64,000 bases of DNA from Chryseobacterium sp. CH21. GTDB lineage: Bacteria; Bacteroidota; Bacteroidia; Flavobacteriales; Weeksellaceae. The notes below the pieces were generated by a model. That model was not told the DNA's origin. It saw only the letters and a program-made list of their open reading frames with translations, and searched no databases. This document shows positions 17,085-24,809 of this stretch, one piece after another. The stretch spans positions 1 through 64,000 of the forward strand of contig NZ_QICI01000095.1 in the NCBI RefSeq assembly GCF_004119445.1, given 5' to 3'. A program made the position numbers and the translations under genes. Numbering within the stretch: the first letter of the stretch is position 1; each line of letters starts with the position of its first letter.

Positions 17085-17606
17085 TTATTGATTGAGTAGT
17101 TCTGTAAATTCCTTTTTATGTAAAATAATTTCTTTTTTAGACAATTTGTTGGCCTCGTATACGATTTTGATATGCTTAATATCCGCTTTAAAGACTTTTA
17201 ATGAAACAATAAGCCCGCTGATGAGTTCATCTATGGTATATTGATAAGTGCCGGTTTTGCTGAAAGACCTTTCTTTCCCCCCCGTGGTTACTAGAATATA
17301 GACCTCTTTTCCTTCCAGAGGATTATGTTCATCCTCTTTAAGCCAGTCTCTGTCGAAAACTTCATCAATCCATAATCTGAGAAGGGGTGGCATCCCAAAC
17401 CAAATCAGTGGAAACTGAAAAACAAAACGTTCGTAATTTTTAAGGCGTTTTCTTTCCCGGAAAGCTGCAATGTGAAAGTCAGGATATTCTTCGTAAAGAT
17501 CTCTTAGGGTATAATGCTGGTGGCGAACGTAGAAATTGATGAGCTCTACATTCGAATTGGAGTGCTCCAGATAAGGGTGTGCAAATACTACCAGCGTCTT
17601 CTTCAT
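17085..17606 (-). CDS. KefF-like NAD(P)H-dependent oxidoreductase (flavodoxin fold)
   Basis: The 173 residues begin MKKTLVVFAHPYLEHSNSNV, the FMN-binding start of the NQO1/KefF/MdaB family. They continue with FQFPLIWFGMPPLLRLWIDEVF and VTTGGKERSF, also typical. KefF proteins reduce quinones with NAD(P)H and bind the KefC channel. The gene is first in a two-gene operon and overlaps none. The length is normal. Confidence 0.9.
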   Translation of the reverse strand: MKKTLVVFAHPYLEHSNSNVELINFYVRHQHYTLRDLYEEYPDFHIAAFRERKRLKNYERFVFQFPLIWFGMPPLLRLWIDEVFDRDWLKEDEHNPLEGKEVYILVTTGGKERSFSKTGTYQYTIDELISGLIVSLKVFKADIKHIKIVYEANKLSKKEIILHKKEFTELLNQ

Positions 17607-17749
17607 AATCCTGTTTTCAGTAAATATAAGAAAAAAATATTGAATAAAAGGTGGTTTTTATGAGGTTTTATTAATTTTTTAATATCTAAATATCAATTTA
17701 AGATTAAGAAAAGTTAAAGAATTGAGGTTATTTTAGATTTTTAAATAAA

Positions 17750-17774
17750 AAATCAGATCATGATGATCTGATTT
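17750..17774 (-). terminator. Terminator of the lemA-TPM operon
   Basis: Perfect 11-base arms (AAATCAGATCA at 17750-17760, TGATCTGATTT at 17764-17774) with a three-base loop. On the minus strand a T run follows. It lies about 30 bases past the last stop codon. Confidence 0.85.
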
Positions 17775-17804
17775 CTATATCAATTTTAAAATGACTTATT
17801 CATT

Positions 17805-18620
17805 TTACCAGCCTCCGGATGCACCACCGCCTCCAAAACTTCCGCCACCGCCAAAGCCTCCGAATCCGCCGCCACCGCCGCCGGAACTTCCACCACCAAA
17901 GCCACCTCCTCCGAAGCTGCCAGGGAATGGGAAGAAACCACCAGGGTAATTTCTGCGTCCTTTTCTGGTGATGATCACATCATCGTCATCGTCATTATTT
18001 CCGCCACGTCCACCACCTCTGTTGCCAAATAGGATAGCAATGATGATGAAAATAATAAAAGCAATGATGAGTACTTTAAAAGCGCTTCCATTACCGGAAG
18101 GAGCTGTTGTTTCTGCAGGCTTGAATTTCCCCTGAACAGCCTCCATAATCGCTGAGGTTCCACCGTTGATCCCGTCATACCAAAGTCCTTTTTTGAAATT
18201 TGGAGTGACAATATAATCCAAGATCTGTCCTGCTACTGAAGCGGTAAGATATTGTTCTACGGCACGTCCCTGCTGGATAGACATGGTTCTGTCTTCTGTG
18301 GCAATCAGGAAAACAACTCCGTTATCTACCCCTTTTTTTCCGATTTTCCATTTCTCACCAAACATGGTTGCCAGAAAGTTCACATCTTCTCCTTTGGTGG
18401 AGCGGATGATTACTACTTCAATTTCTGTTGAGGTAGAATCTGCAAACTTGATCAGCTTATTATTAAGTGCATCTTTTTCCTGTTGGGAAAGCAATCCGGC
18501 TTCATCAAAAACAGGGTAAAGAACTGCTGGTTTTTCGGGAATGGTGTATTGTGCTGATACAAATGTGTAAAAGCAGAGTAGTAAAAATGAAAATACTATT
18601 TTAAGAGAACGTAATTTCAT
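17805..18620 (-). CDS. TPM domain membrane protein with Gly-rich tail
   Basis: A 271-residue product. A signal peptide (to about residue 23, SAQ) is followed by a TPM_phosphatase domain: VLYPVFDEAGLLSQQEKDAL through about residue 150, including GVDNGVVFLIATEDRTMSIQ. A membrane helix (about 183-200, KVLIIAFIIFIIIAILFGN) is followed by an Asp run and a long Gly/Phe/Ser-rich tail of FGGGGFGGG type. TPM proteins have been linked to photosystem repair in plants and to unknown envelope roles in bacteria. It overlaps the preceding TPM gene by 20 bases and belongs to the lemA operon. Confidence 0.9.
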   Translation of the reverse strand: MKLRSLKIVFSFLLLCFYTFVSAQYTIPEKPAVLYPVFDEAGLLSQQEKDALNNKLIKFADSTSTEIEVVIIRSTKGEDVNFLATMFGEKWKIGKKGVDNGVVFLIATEDRTMSIQQGRAVEQYLTASVAGQILDYIVTPNFKKGLWYDGINGGTSAIMEAVQGKFKPAETTAPSGNGSAFKVLIIAFIIFIIIAILFGNRGGGRGGNNDDDDDVIITRKGRRNYPGGFFPFPGSFGGGGFGGGSSGGGGGGFGGFGGGGSFGGGGASGGW

Positions 18621-19029
18621 TTGGAAGTTGGTTTGGATTTTCTCCTTCTACAGGAAAATGTTTTTTGAGTTCAAGACCTGTTTCCAGGATGGCACTTTTC
18701 AGCGCCTGATAATAATTTCCTTTGGCAAATTCTGCCGTTATATAATCGTGGAGATGATCCCAGTAAGACTGTCTTACCTTTTCATGAATTCCGATATCAC
18801 CAATAATGGTAAGGTATTTCTGTTCGAAATTGACATGGAAAAGCACAGCATTTCTTTGAGCCGTTTTATCCATATTCAATTTTTTGAAAACATCAAATGC
18901 CGTTTTAGCATCACGGGTTTCCGTATTGGAATCAATATGCACTCTGATCTCTCCCGTAGAATGATCTTCCGCAGATTGAATCGCTTCCACAAGGGAAGCG
19001 ATCTGTTGATTTGTTAGGAAATTACCCAT
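18601..19029 (-). CDS. TPM domain protein (second copy), 142 residues
   Basis: A short soluble TPM-domain protein: QQIASLVEAIQSAEDHSTGE, IRVHIDSN, RNAVLFHVNFEQKYLTIIGD and YWDHLHDYITAEFAKGNYYQ. There is no signal peptide. The gene lies two bases after lemA and overlaps the larger TPM gene by 20 bases, so translation may be coupled. The lemA-TPM-TPM order is a frequent cluster in Bacteroidota. Confidence 0.9.
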   Translation of the reverse strand: MGNFLTNQQIASLVEAIQSAEDHSTGEIRVHIDSNTETRDAKTAFDVFKKLNMDKTAQRNAVLFHVNFEQKYLTIIGDIGIHEKVRQSYWDHLHDYITAEFAKGNYYQALKSAILETGLELKKHFPVEGENPNQLPNEITFS

Positions 19030-19031
19030 TA

Positions 19032-19637
19032 TTATTTGAATGCTTCAGGGGCTTTTTCAGCACCTGCTTCAGCTTTGAAATAAGGTTTCTCTTTAAAGTT
19101 GGTGAAATTCGCCAGAATATTATTCGGGAAAGTCTTGATAGAAGTGTTGTAATCCTTTGCAGCATCGTTATAATAAACAGTTTCAGTTCTGATACTGTTT
19201 TCAATAGCAGTGTATTCTCTCTGGAAGTTGATGTACTGCTGGTCTGCCTTCAAATTAGGATAAGATTCTACTACAGCCATCAATCTGCTCAATGCTCCGG
19301 ATAGTTCACCCTGTGCTGCCTGGAATTTAGCAATATCTGCTTCAGTCATATTCGTAGGATCGATGTTGATAGAAGTAGCTTTAGAACGTGCTTCTACAAC
19401 TTTCGTTAAAGTTTCCTGTTCAAATTTTGAGTACGATTTTACGGTTCTTTCCAGATTCGGAATAAGATTCGCTCTTTTCTGATATACAGTCTCTACATTG
19501 GACCATTTTGCATTCACAGTCTGTTCTTTTTCTACAAAGCTGTTATATCCGCTTTTTCCCCAAAAGAATAGAATAGCCACAATGATAAGGAGGGCAATAC
19601 CAATAGTTCCGGCACCCAAACATCCTTTATTTTTCAT
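19032..19637 (-). CDS. lemA: LemA family protein
   Basis: The 201 residues have one N-terminal membrane helix (about 7-25, AGTIGIALLIIVAILFFWG). The LemA helical domain follows: NAKWSNVETVYQKRANLIPN, LERTVKSYSKFEQETLTKVVEARSKA with the middle motif AQGELSGALSRLMAVVESYP, and a C-terminal YYNDAAKDYNTSIKTFPNN. It is probably anchored in the inner membrane. It is first in the operon with two TPM genes. A TATATTTG -7 match lies on the minus strand at 19669-19676. Confidence 0.94.
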   Translation of the reverse strand: MKNKGCLGAGTIGIALLIIVAILFFWGKSGYNSFVEKEQTVNAKWSNVETVYQKRANLIPNLERTVKSYSKFEQETLTKVVEARSKATSINIDPTNMTEADIAKFQAAQGELSGALSRLMAVVESYPNLKADQQYINFQREYTAIENSIRTETVYYNDAAKDYNTSIKTFPNNILANFTNFKEKPYFKAEAGAEKAPEAFK

Positions 19638-19668
19638 AGTTTATTTTTTTTAAATTTTTTGTGCTAAC

Positions 19669-19676
19669 CAAATATA
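19669..19676 (-). promoter_or_regulatory. -7 promoter element for the lemA operon
   Basis: On the minus strand reads TATATTTG, 31 bases before the lemA start. No well-placed TTG was found. It lies only 12 bases from the divergent folA -7 element, so the two promoters overlap. Confidence 0.5.
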
Positions 19677-19688
19677 CAAATTATGTGC

Positions 19689-19696
19689 TAATTTTG
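19689..19696 (+). promoter_or_regulatory. -7 promoter element for folA
   Basis: TAATTTTG, 15 bases before ATG 19712. The nearest TTG (19659-19661) is 27 bases upstream, longer than usual. Confidence 0.5.
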
Positions 19697-19711
19697 TAAA
19701 AAATTATTTGA

Positions 19712-20209
19712 ATGACAACAATAGTGGTGGCAATGGGAGAGAAAAATGAAATTGGTTTTGAAAACCAGTTGCTTTGGCATCTTCCCAAAGATTTGAAACA
19801 TTTTAAAGATATTACTTCAGGACATCCGATTATTATGGGAAGAAAAACCTACGAAAGTATTGGAAAGCCTCTTCCGAACCGTACCAATATTGTTGTGTCA
19901 AGAAAGAAAGACTGGTTTGAGGAGGGAATCCTTATTGTAGGAAGTATCAATGAAGCATTGAAATTTGCTAAGAAGATTGATGAAGACGTTTTCGTTATCG
20001 GTGGCGGAAATATCTATGAACAGACTATGGATCTTGTAGACAGACTTGAAGTTACTTTGGTGAAAGCAGATCTTAAAGCAGATACATTCTTTCCTAAAAT
20101 AAATGAGAAAATCTGGAAAAAAACAAACGAAATCTTTCATAAAAAAGACGAAAAAAATGAATATGATTTCTGTTTTCAGACGTTTGAAAGAATTAGAAAA
20201 GAAGAATAA
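19712..20209 (+). CDS. folA: Dihydrofolate reductase
   Basis: The 165-residue product reduces dihydrofolate to tetrahydrofolate with NADPH. It has the standard chromosomal DHFR pattern: TIVVAMGEKNEIGFENQLLW, HLPKDLKHFKDITSGHPIIM with the conserved Asp, GRKTYESIG, PNRTNIVVSR, then VFVIGGGNIYEQTMDLVDRL and a final DFCFQTFERI. Length and order are normal for a housekeeping, trimethoprim-sensitive-type enzyme; resistance was not assessed. Divergent from lemA. Confidence 0.96.
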   Translation: MTTIVVAMGEKNEIGFENQLLWHLPKDLKHFKDITSGHPIIMGRKTYESIGKPLPNRTNIVVSRKKDWFEEGILIVGSINEALKFAKKIDEDVFVIGGGNIYEQTMDLVDRLEVTLVKADLKADTFFPKINEKIWKKTNEIFHKKDEKNEYDFCFQTFERIRKEE

Positions 20210-20211
20210 CT

Positions 20212-20305
20212 GTCAATAGTGATTTTTTGCTTCGCAAAGTGAATCGTGAATTTCTCACAGGTATAAAAATTAACAAGTGCAGCGAATTGACCATTCACAA
20301 TTGAC
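20212..20305. repeat. Imperfect palindrome between folA and the TPR gene
   Basis: GTCAATAGTGA at the left pairs with the ending ATTCACAATTGAC. Inside are TTGCTTCGCAAAGTGAATCG and AAGTGCAGCGAATTGACC, a second pairing. The overall form is a long imperfect hairpin of a type I associate with intergenic repeats in Chryseobacterium. Confidence 0.5.
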
Positions 20306-20308
20306 TTT

Positions 20309-20340
20309 TTGAACTTTAAGCTCTAAATTTATTATCTTTG
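20309..20340 (+). promoter_or_regulatory. Bacteroidota-type promoter for the TPR membrane protein
   Basis: TTG at 20309-20311, a 21-base spacer, TATCTTTG at 20333-20340. The start site should lie near 20347, 12 bases before ATG 20359. Confidence 0.7.
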
Positions 20341-20358
20341 CACTTTTAAAATTTAATA

Positions 20359-20928
20359 ATGAATAAATACATAAAAATTGCAGTAGCGGCACTTCTTATC
20401 CTGGCGGGACTTGGATTGATGATTTTTACAAGAAATCTTGGATGGGGAATTGTTGTTTTTCTTTTAGCTGCATTCCCAATCTTACTATTCTTTAAAAATG
20501 AATATATCCTCTTGGCCTTCTGGCAATTGAGAAAGCAGAATATGGAAAAAGCGGGAGAATGGTTATCAAAAATTACAGACTACAAAGGACAGCTTCATAA
20601 GACTCAATACGGTTATTTTCACTATTTATCAGGATTGACACAAGCTCAGGATCACCCTGCTAAAGTAGAACCTTTCATGAAGAAGGCTTTAGAGTACGGT
20701 TTGAATATGAAACATGACAGAGCGATGGCTACTTTGAATCTTGCTGCAGCAGCTATTTCTAAAGGAAGAAAACAGGAAGGACAGAAATTGCTTGAAGAAG
20801 CAAAAAGACTGGACAGTGCAGGAATGATGACGGATCAGATCAAAATGATGAAAGATCAGTTGAAGATGCCAACCATGCAGAAGCATATGCATAACCCAAA
20901 TATGAGAAACAGAGGAAAATTCTTCTAG
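20359..20928 (+). CDS. Membrane protein with TPR-like soluble domain, unknown function
   Basis: A 189-residue protein. Two adjacent hydrophobic segments (about 6-24 and 28-47) anchor it. Residues 60-165 form helical repeats of TPR type: NMEKAGEWLSKITDYKGQ, GYFHYLSGLTQAQDH, RAMATLNLAAAAISKGRK and EGQKLLEEAKRLDSAGM. The tail is rich in Met, His, Asn and Lys. The repeats suggest protein binding, but no partner is known. The gene is transcribed alone between a good promoter and a strong terminator. Confidence 0.7.
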   Translation: MNKYIKIAVAALLILAGLGLMIFTRNLGWGIVVFLLAAFPILLFFKNEYILLAFWQLRKQNMEKAGEWLSKITDYKGQLHKTQYGYFHYLSGLTQAQDHPAKVEPFMKKALEYGLNMKHDRAMATLNLAAAAISKGRKQEGQKLLEEAKRLDSAGMMTDQIKMMKDQLKMPTMQKHMHNPNMRNRGKFF

Positions 20929-20947
20929 TTAAACTAATATATAATAT

Positions 20948-20974
20948 AAAAGTCCTGAATTTTTCAGGACTTTT
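20948..20974 (+). terminator. Rho-independent terminator
   Basis: Arms AAAAGTCCTGAA and TTCAGGACTTTT, short T loop, trailing T run, 20 bases after the TPR gene stop. Confidence 0.88.
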
Positions 20975-21059
20975 TATTTTTTTATTATTGGAATTAAAAG
21001 TTTCTTTTGAGCAAATAAATACTTTTAAACATTGTTGTGCGATTAAATTAAAGAATAAT

Positions 21060-21165
21060 TAACAGATCGCTCCTCCGGAGCTATAATTTTAAAACAAATA
21101 TATTCTATTAACAGCTAGCTCCCATTGGAGCTGGATTTGATCCCGTTGGAATCTACTGTTAGCAA
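21060..21165. repeat. Tandem AACAG-GCTCC-GGAGC repeat element
   Basis: AACAGATCGCTCCTCCGGAGC (21061-21081) is followed by a related unit AACAGCTAGCTCCCATTGGAG (21110-21130). A reverse-oriented TACTGTTAGC follows about 20 bases later. Each unit is a short palindrome around TCC/GGA. It appears to be a compound intergenic repeat. Nothing else was seen in the 20929-21204 gap apart from the terminator. Confidence 0.5.
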
Positions 21166-21204
21166 TATATTTAAACTTTTTATCGGGCAGTAATGACTTT
21201 TAAA

Positions 21205-21840
21205 TTACATTTCCGAATTATTATGGTCATAACCATAAAATTTAGGCATTTGCCAGTGGTATTTTACAGCGAATGTTCGGATAGCTACAATTAGTAAAAT
21301 AGTGAAGATTTGTATAAAAGTATAAGAAAACGTAGTATATCTGGTCATCAATAAAAATGCTGAACCACCCAATATACAGGCAGTAGCATAAATTTCTTTC
21401 CTGAAAATCAGCGGAATTCTGTTGAGTAAGATATCCCGGATAATTCCCCCAAAACAGCCCGTAATAGTACCCAATGCGATACAGATCATAGGGTGAATTC
21501 CTGCATTTAAACCTTTCTGAACACCGATAATGGTAAATAACCCAAGTCCAAAGCTGTCGAAGATAAATAAGGTTACCTTAAAGTTTTTCTCAAGAGATTT
21601 GAATACCATGGAAAAAATACTGGTTACCAGAATCAGGGCACACATCAGAATATCATGCATCCAGAATACAGGAATGTCCAGCAAAAGATCTCTCACAGTT
21701 CCTCCTCCTACAGAAGTTACAAATGCAATAATAAGTACTCCGAACGGATCAAGCCGTTTCTGCATTGCTGCAAAACTTCCTGACATGGAAAAGGCAATGG
21801 TCCCAAGGACTTCTATCGCAAAGTTGAACTGTTCGTGCAT
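21205..21840 (-). CDS. Trimeric intracellular cation channel (TRIC/UPF0126) family protein
   Basis: A 211-residue integral membrane protein with seven hydrophobic segments. It holds two copies of the family pattern: FAIEVLGTIAFSMSGSFAAM with GGGTVRDLLL, and IGVQKGLNAGIHPMICIALG with GGIIRDILLNRIPLIF. The two GG..RD motifs are the hallmark of the inverted repeat in bacterial TRIC channels, which conduct K+ or Na+. It stands alone. Confidence 0.9.
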   Translation of the reverse strand: MHEQFNFAIEVLGTIAFSMSGSFAAMQKRLDPFGVLIIAFVTSVGGGTVRDLLLDIPVFWMHDILMCALILVTSIFSMVFKSLEKNFKVTLFIFDSFGLGLFTIIGVQKGLNAGIHPMICIALGTITGCFGGIIRDILLNRIPLIFRKEIYATACILGGSAFLLMTRYTTFSYTFIQIFTILLIVAIRTFAVKYHWQMPKFYGYDHNNSEM

Positions 21841-21943
21841 AAATATTATAATGGTAATGATAATTGATGAATGATTTTTTGCTTAAGCAAATTCTTGGCC
21901 ATTATATCAATTATCATTTATCGCTTATCAAATATGGTTTTGT

Positions 21944-22408
21944 TTATTTCTCCACTCTCACCGAATCCGGAACCATCAGCTCATATTCGCCGCCGTGGGT
22001 AATAACTTCCCTTACAATGCTGCTGCTGATGAAAGATTTTCCTGAAGAAGTCAGTAAAAATACAGTCTCCAGCTTTTTGTGGGCTAACGTTCTGTTGGTA
22101 TGAGCAATCGCTTTTTCAAATTCAAAATCGGCGGGGTTTCTCAATCCTCTGATGATGTACTGAGCATTTTTTTCAAAACAGTAATCTACCGTTAGACCTT
22201 CGAATGAGTCAACTTCTACATTGGGGAATTCTGCCACTGAATTTTGAATGAATTCCATTCTTTTTTCAAGAGGAAACATATATTTCTTTTGAGAATTCTG
22301 CCCTATTGCAATAATTAATTTATCAAACAGCGGTGCCGCTCTTTCTATAATGTCGTAATGTCCTAGTGTAATCGGGTCAAAAGACCCCGGGAAAACAGCA
22401 ATTTTCAT
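21944..22408 (-). CDS. coaD: Phosphopantetheine adenylyltransferase
   Basis: The fourth step of coenzyme A synthesis: ATP plus 4'-phosphopantetheine to dephospho-CoA. The 154-residue product begins MKIAVFPGSFDPITLGHYDI with the HxGH-type nucleotidyltransferase motif (here TLGH). It continues with RGLRNPADFEFEKAIAHTNR and the SSS/IVRE motif near SGKSFISSSIVREVITHGGE. Length and motifs are normal. It lies about 100 bases downstream of ddl on the same strand. Confidence 0.96.
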   Translation of the reverse strand: MKIAVFPGSFDPITLGHYDIIERAAPLFDKLIIAIGQNSQKKYMFPLEKRMEFIQNSVAEFPNVEVDSFEGLTVDYCFEKNAQYIIRGLRNPADFEFEKAIAHTNRTLAHKKLETVFLLTSSGKSFISSSIVREVITHGGEYELMVPDSVRVEK

Positions 22409-22505
22409 GTTGTACGAGTTATGATGTTGAATGGTAAATTATCTGTTAAAAGCTATGAGCATAATGTATATCTAACTTCTAACCTCTAAATTTCTAACTT
22501 CTATT

Positions 22506-23489
22506 TTATTTATTAAGGGCTTTTTCTACTTCATTTCCGCAAAGGTCCATGATGGAAATTCCATAATGTTTTGCCTGTTGAGGAAGAATACTTGCAGGAG
22601 AGAATCCAGGATTGGTATTCATTTCAAGCATATAAGGGATTCCGTTCATCAGAATAAATTCACTTCTTGAAAAACCACTCATTCCTAATGAATTGTAAGC
22701 TCTTTTGGCGATTTCTTCCACTCTTTTTGTAGTTTCTTCGTCAATTCTTGCCGGGGTAATTTCTTCAGAAGCGCCTTCATATTTGGCTTCATAATCGAAG
22801 AACTCATTAGTAGGAACAATTTCTGTAATTCCTAAAACAATAGTTTCACCTTTAAAATCTATAACACCTACGGAAACTTCCATACCGTCCAGGAAACTTT
22901 CAATCAGGATTTCATCATCCTCTTTGAAGGCAATTTCGGTAGCGGCAATCAGTTCAGACTTTTCTTTTACTTTGGAAATTCCCAAAGACGATCCGGATTG
23001 GTTGGGCTTTACAAACAAAGGAAGATTAAGCTCAGATACAATCTCATCTACATTGATATCTTCCCCTTTTCTTAAATAAATGCTTTTTGCCGAAGGAATT
23101 CCATATTTTGATAATACGGCAAGCGTATCTTTTTTATTGAAAGTAAGGGCACTCTGGTAAAAATCACAACCTGTATATTTTTGGCCAATGGCATTCCAGT
23201 AAGCCTGAAGAATTCCATTTTCTCCCGGAGTTCCATGGATGATATTGAAACATGCATCAAATTTTAAGGTTTCTCCATTATCTAAAGTCACAGAAAAATC
23301 TCCTCTGTTGATGGCATATTTTTGATCATTTTCACCTAAAAAATACCATTCATCTTTAAGGACTACTACTTTATATACGTCATAGAGATTTCTGTCTAAA
23401 GAATCATAAATCAATTGTCCGCTTTTTAAAGAAACGACATATTCATCAGAATAGCCTCCCATTACTACGGCAACACTTTTTTTGTTCAT
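22506..23489 (-). CDS. ddl: D-alanine--D-alanine ligase
   Basis: Joins two D-alanines for peptidoglycan. Starting at the second Met (23489) the product is MNKKSVAVVMGGYSDEYVVS, 327 residues. ATP-grasp features: NIIHGTPGENGILQAYWNAI, PLFVKPNQSGSSLGISKV and the metal-binding end GFSRSEFILMNGIPYMLEMN with NTNPGFSPAS. Another in-frame Met two codons upstream is possible but unneeded. The divergent gene also concerns the cell wall (PASTA). Confidence 0.95.
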   Translation of the reverse strand: MNKKSVAVVMGGYSDEYVVSLKSGQLIYDSLDRNLYDVYKVVVLKDEWYFLGENDQKYAINRGDFSVTLDNGETLKFDACFNIIHGTPGENGILQAYWNAIGQKYTGCDFYQSALTFNKKDTLAVLSKYGIPSAKSIYLRKGEDINVDEIVSELNLPLFVKPNQSGSSLGISKVKEKSELIAATEIAFKEDDEILIESFLDGMEVSVGVIDFKGETIVLGITEIVPTNEFFDYEAKYEGASEEITPARIDEETTKRVEEIAKRAYNSLGMSGFSRSEFILMNGIPYMLEMNTNPGFSPASILPQQAKHYGISIMDLCGNEVEKALNK

Positions 23490-23511
23490 AACCATATAGT
23501 ATCAATTAAGG

Positions 23512-23538
23512 CAAATTTAATCATTTTATGCAATGCAA
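23512..23538 (-). promoter_or_regulatory. Probable promoter for ddl
   Basis: On the minus strand TAAATTTG (23512-23519) lies 22 bases before the start codon, with TTG at 23536-23538 and a 16-base spacer, slightly short. Confidence 0.45.
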
Positions 23539-23611
23539 TATGGGAAATCCGCAAATTTTAAAATCAAAAATGAATTGTGTTAAATAAAAAGTCCATTCTA
23601 AAATTATTAGC

Positions 23612-23619
23612 TATATTTG
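23612..23619 (+). promoter_or_regulatory. -7 promoter element that decides the PASTA gene start
   Basis: TATATTTG lies 27 bases before ATG 23646. It falls inside the longer open frame that could begin at GTG 23577, which argues for the ATG start. Confidence 0.5.
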
Positions 23620-23645
23620 CGGTTATAATTATAGTATTTTTAAGT

Positions 23646-24737
23646 ATGCTTAAATCACTTTTCAATTGGAAAGTTTTACTGAATTTAGTAGTAGCCATCG
23701 GTATTTTCGTAGGGCTGGTGTGGCTTACGTTTCGCTGGTTGGAGTACCATACTAATCACGGTCAGGAAATTCCTGTTCCCAATATTGTAAATAAATCGGT
23801 ACATGATGCCGTAAAAATATTAGATGATACAGGGCTTGAATATGAAGTAGACAGCGCCAATTACGATCCGAAATACAGACCTTTCCAGGTGTTAATGGTA
23901 TATCCTGCCCCAGGTTCACGTGTAAAGGACGGAAGAACGGTAACCCTTAAAGTAAACCCAAGAACATGGGCTCCTATTGCTGTGCCGAATGTTATTAATA
24001 AATATTCAGGACTTGCCTTCCAGAGATTGGATCAGGTAGGTCTTAAAATCGGAGATACCATCTATGAACCAAGTATTCAGAAAGATGCTCTTTTAAGAAT
24101 ATTATATAAAGGAAATGCAGTAAACCCAGGCACCCGTTTACCTAGATTCTCTATTATTGACGTAGTAGTAGGTTCCGGACCTATGAGAAATATTACGATT
24201 CCTAATGTAGTAGGACTTACGGTAAAAGAGGCGAGAGCCGTAATTACCAAAAGTATGTTTGAAGTAGGTTTGGTAGAGCATGAAGACGGAAGTAAGGATG
24301 AATCTGATATTATTTACTATCAGGATCCTGCCTCAGGAGATGTTCGTGATCAGGGAATGCAGATTGACCTTTGGGCAAGTAAGAAAACTCCCGCAGAACT
24401 GAGAGCGAAAGTAGAACAGCTGAATTCTATCTACAGAATGAAAGTGGATACTTCACTTCCTCCTGTACGATATGAAGAAGTACACAGTGAACCAAACTAT
24501 GAAGCGCCGCCAGTACCAGCTCCTGCACCCCGAAGAGAAACTCCAAAACCTGAAGTTCCGAAAACTGAGACTCCAAAACCTCAGACTACAACTTCAAAAC
24601 CTGCAGGCCAAAGTACAGAGAAGCCTAAAACTTCTACCAATACTCCTGCTACAGGAAGTACAGCCAAACCGGCAGCTTCAACAACGACACAACAGCCTGC
24701 TCAAAAGCCGAAAGCTAAGAAGGTCGTTGTAGAATAA
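23646..24737 (+). CDS. PASTA-domain membrane protein
   Basis: From ATG 23646 the 363-residue product has a short cytoplasmic start, one membrane helix (about 9-28, VLLNLVVAIGIFVGLVWLTF) and three PASTA domains. They begin IPVPNIVNKSVHDAVKILDD, IAVPNVINKYSGLAFQRLDQ and ITIPNVVGLTVKEARAVITK. The tail (about 285-363) is a low-complexity Pro/Thr/Lys linker. PASTA domains bind peptidoglycan fragments or beta-lactams in other proteins, where they are fused to kinases or PBPs. Here there is no such partner domain. The ddl gene lies divergently, suggesting a cell-wall role. The upstream GTG 23577 start is rejected because a -7 element lies within it. Confidence 0.9.
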   Translation: MLKSLFNWKVLLNLVVAIGIFVGLVWLTFRWLEYHTNHGQEIPVPNIVNKSVHDAVKILDDTGLEYEVDSANYDPKYRPFQVLMVYPAPGSRVKDGRTVTLKVNPRTWAPIAVPNVINKYSGLAFQRLDQVGLKIGDTIYEPSIQKDALLRILYKGNAVNPGTRLPRFSIIDVVVGSGPMRNITIPNVVGLTVKEARAVITKSMFEVGLVEHEDGSKDESDIIYYQDPASGDVRDQGMQIDLWASKKTPAELRAKVEQLNSIYRMKVDTSLPPVRYEEVHSEPNYEAPPVPAPAPRRETPKPEVPKTETPKPQTTTSKPAGQSTEKPKTSTNTPATGSTAKPAASTTTQQPAQKPKAKKVVVE

Positions 24738-24760
24738 GATCAGATTAATATCAAAAATAC

Positions 24761-24788
24761 AGGCTTCAACTATAAAATGTTGAAGCCT
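24761..24788 (+). terminator. Terminator after the PASTA gene
   Basis: Arms AGGCTTCAAC and GTTGAAGCCT with an 8-base loop, followed by a short T run. It lies between the PASTA gene and the pseudouridine synthase gene, which begins 22 bases later. Confidence 0.75.
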
Positions 24789-24809
24789 TTTGTGTAAAAA
24801 AATAAAACA

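Noticed and set aside
17811..17930. Tandem repeats that could suggest a CRISPR array or satellite
   Set aside because: The repetition is the coding sequence for the Gly-rich tail of the TPM protein. It has no constant repeat-spacer spacing.
23577..23645. Longer PASTA protein starting at GTG 23577
   Set aside because: A -7 promoter element (23612-23619) lies within this extension and the family begins at ATG 23646.
24472..24732. Separate basic ORF of 86 codons
   Set aside because: It is an out-of-frame shadow of the Pro/Thr-rich tail of the PASTA gene.
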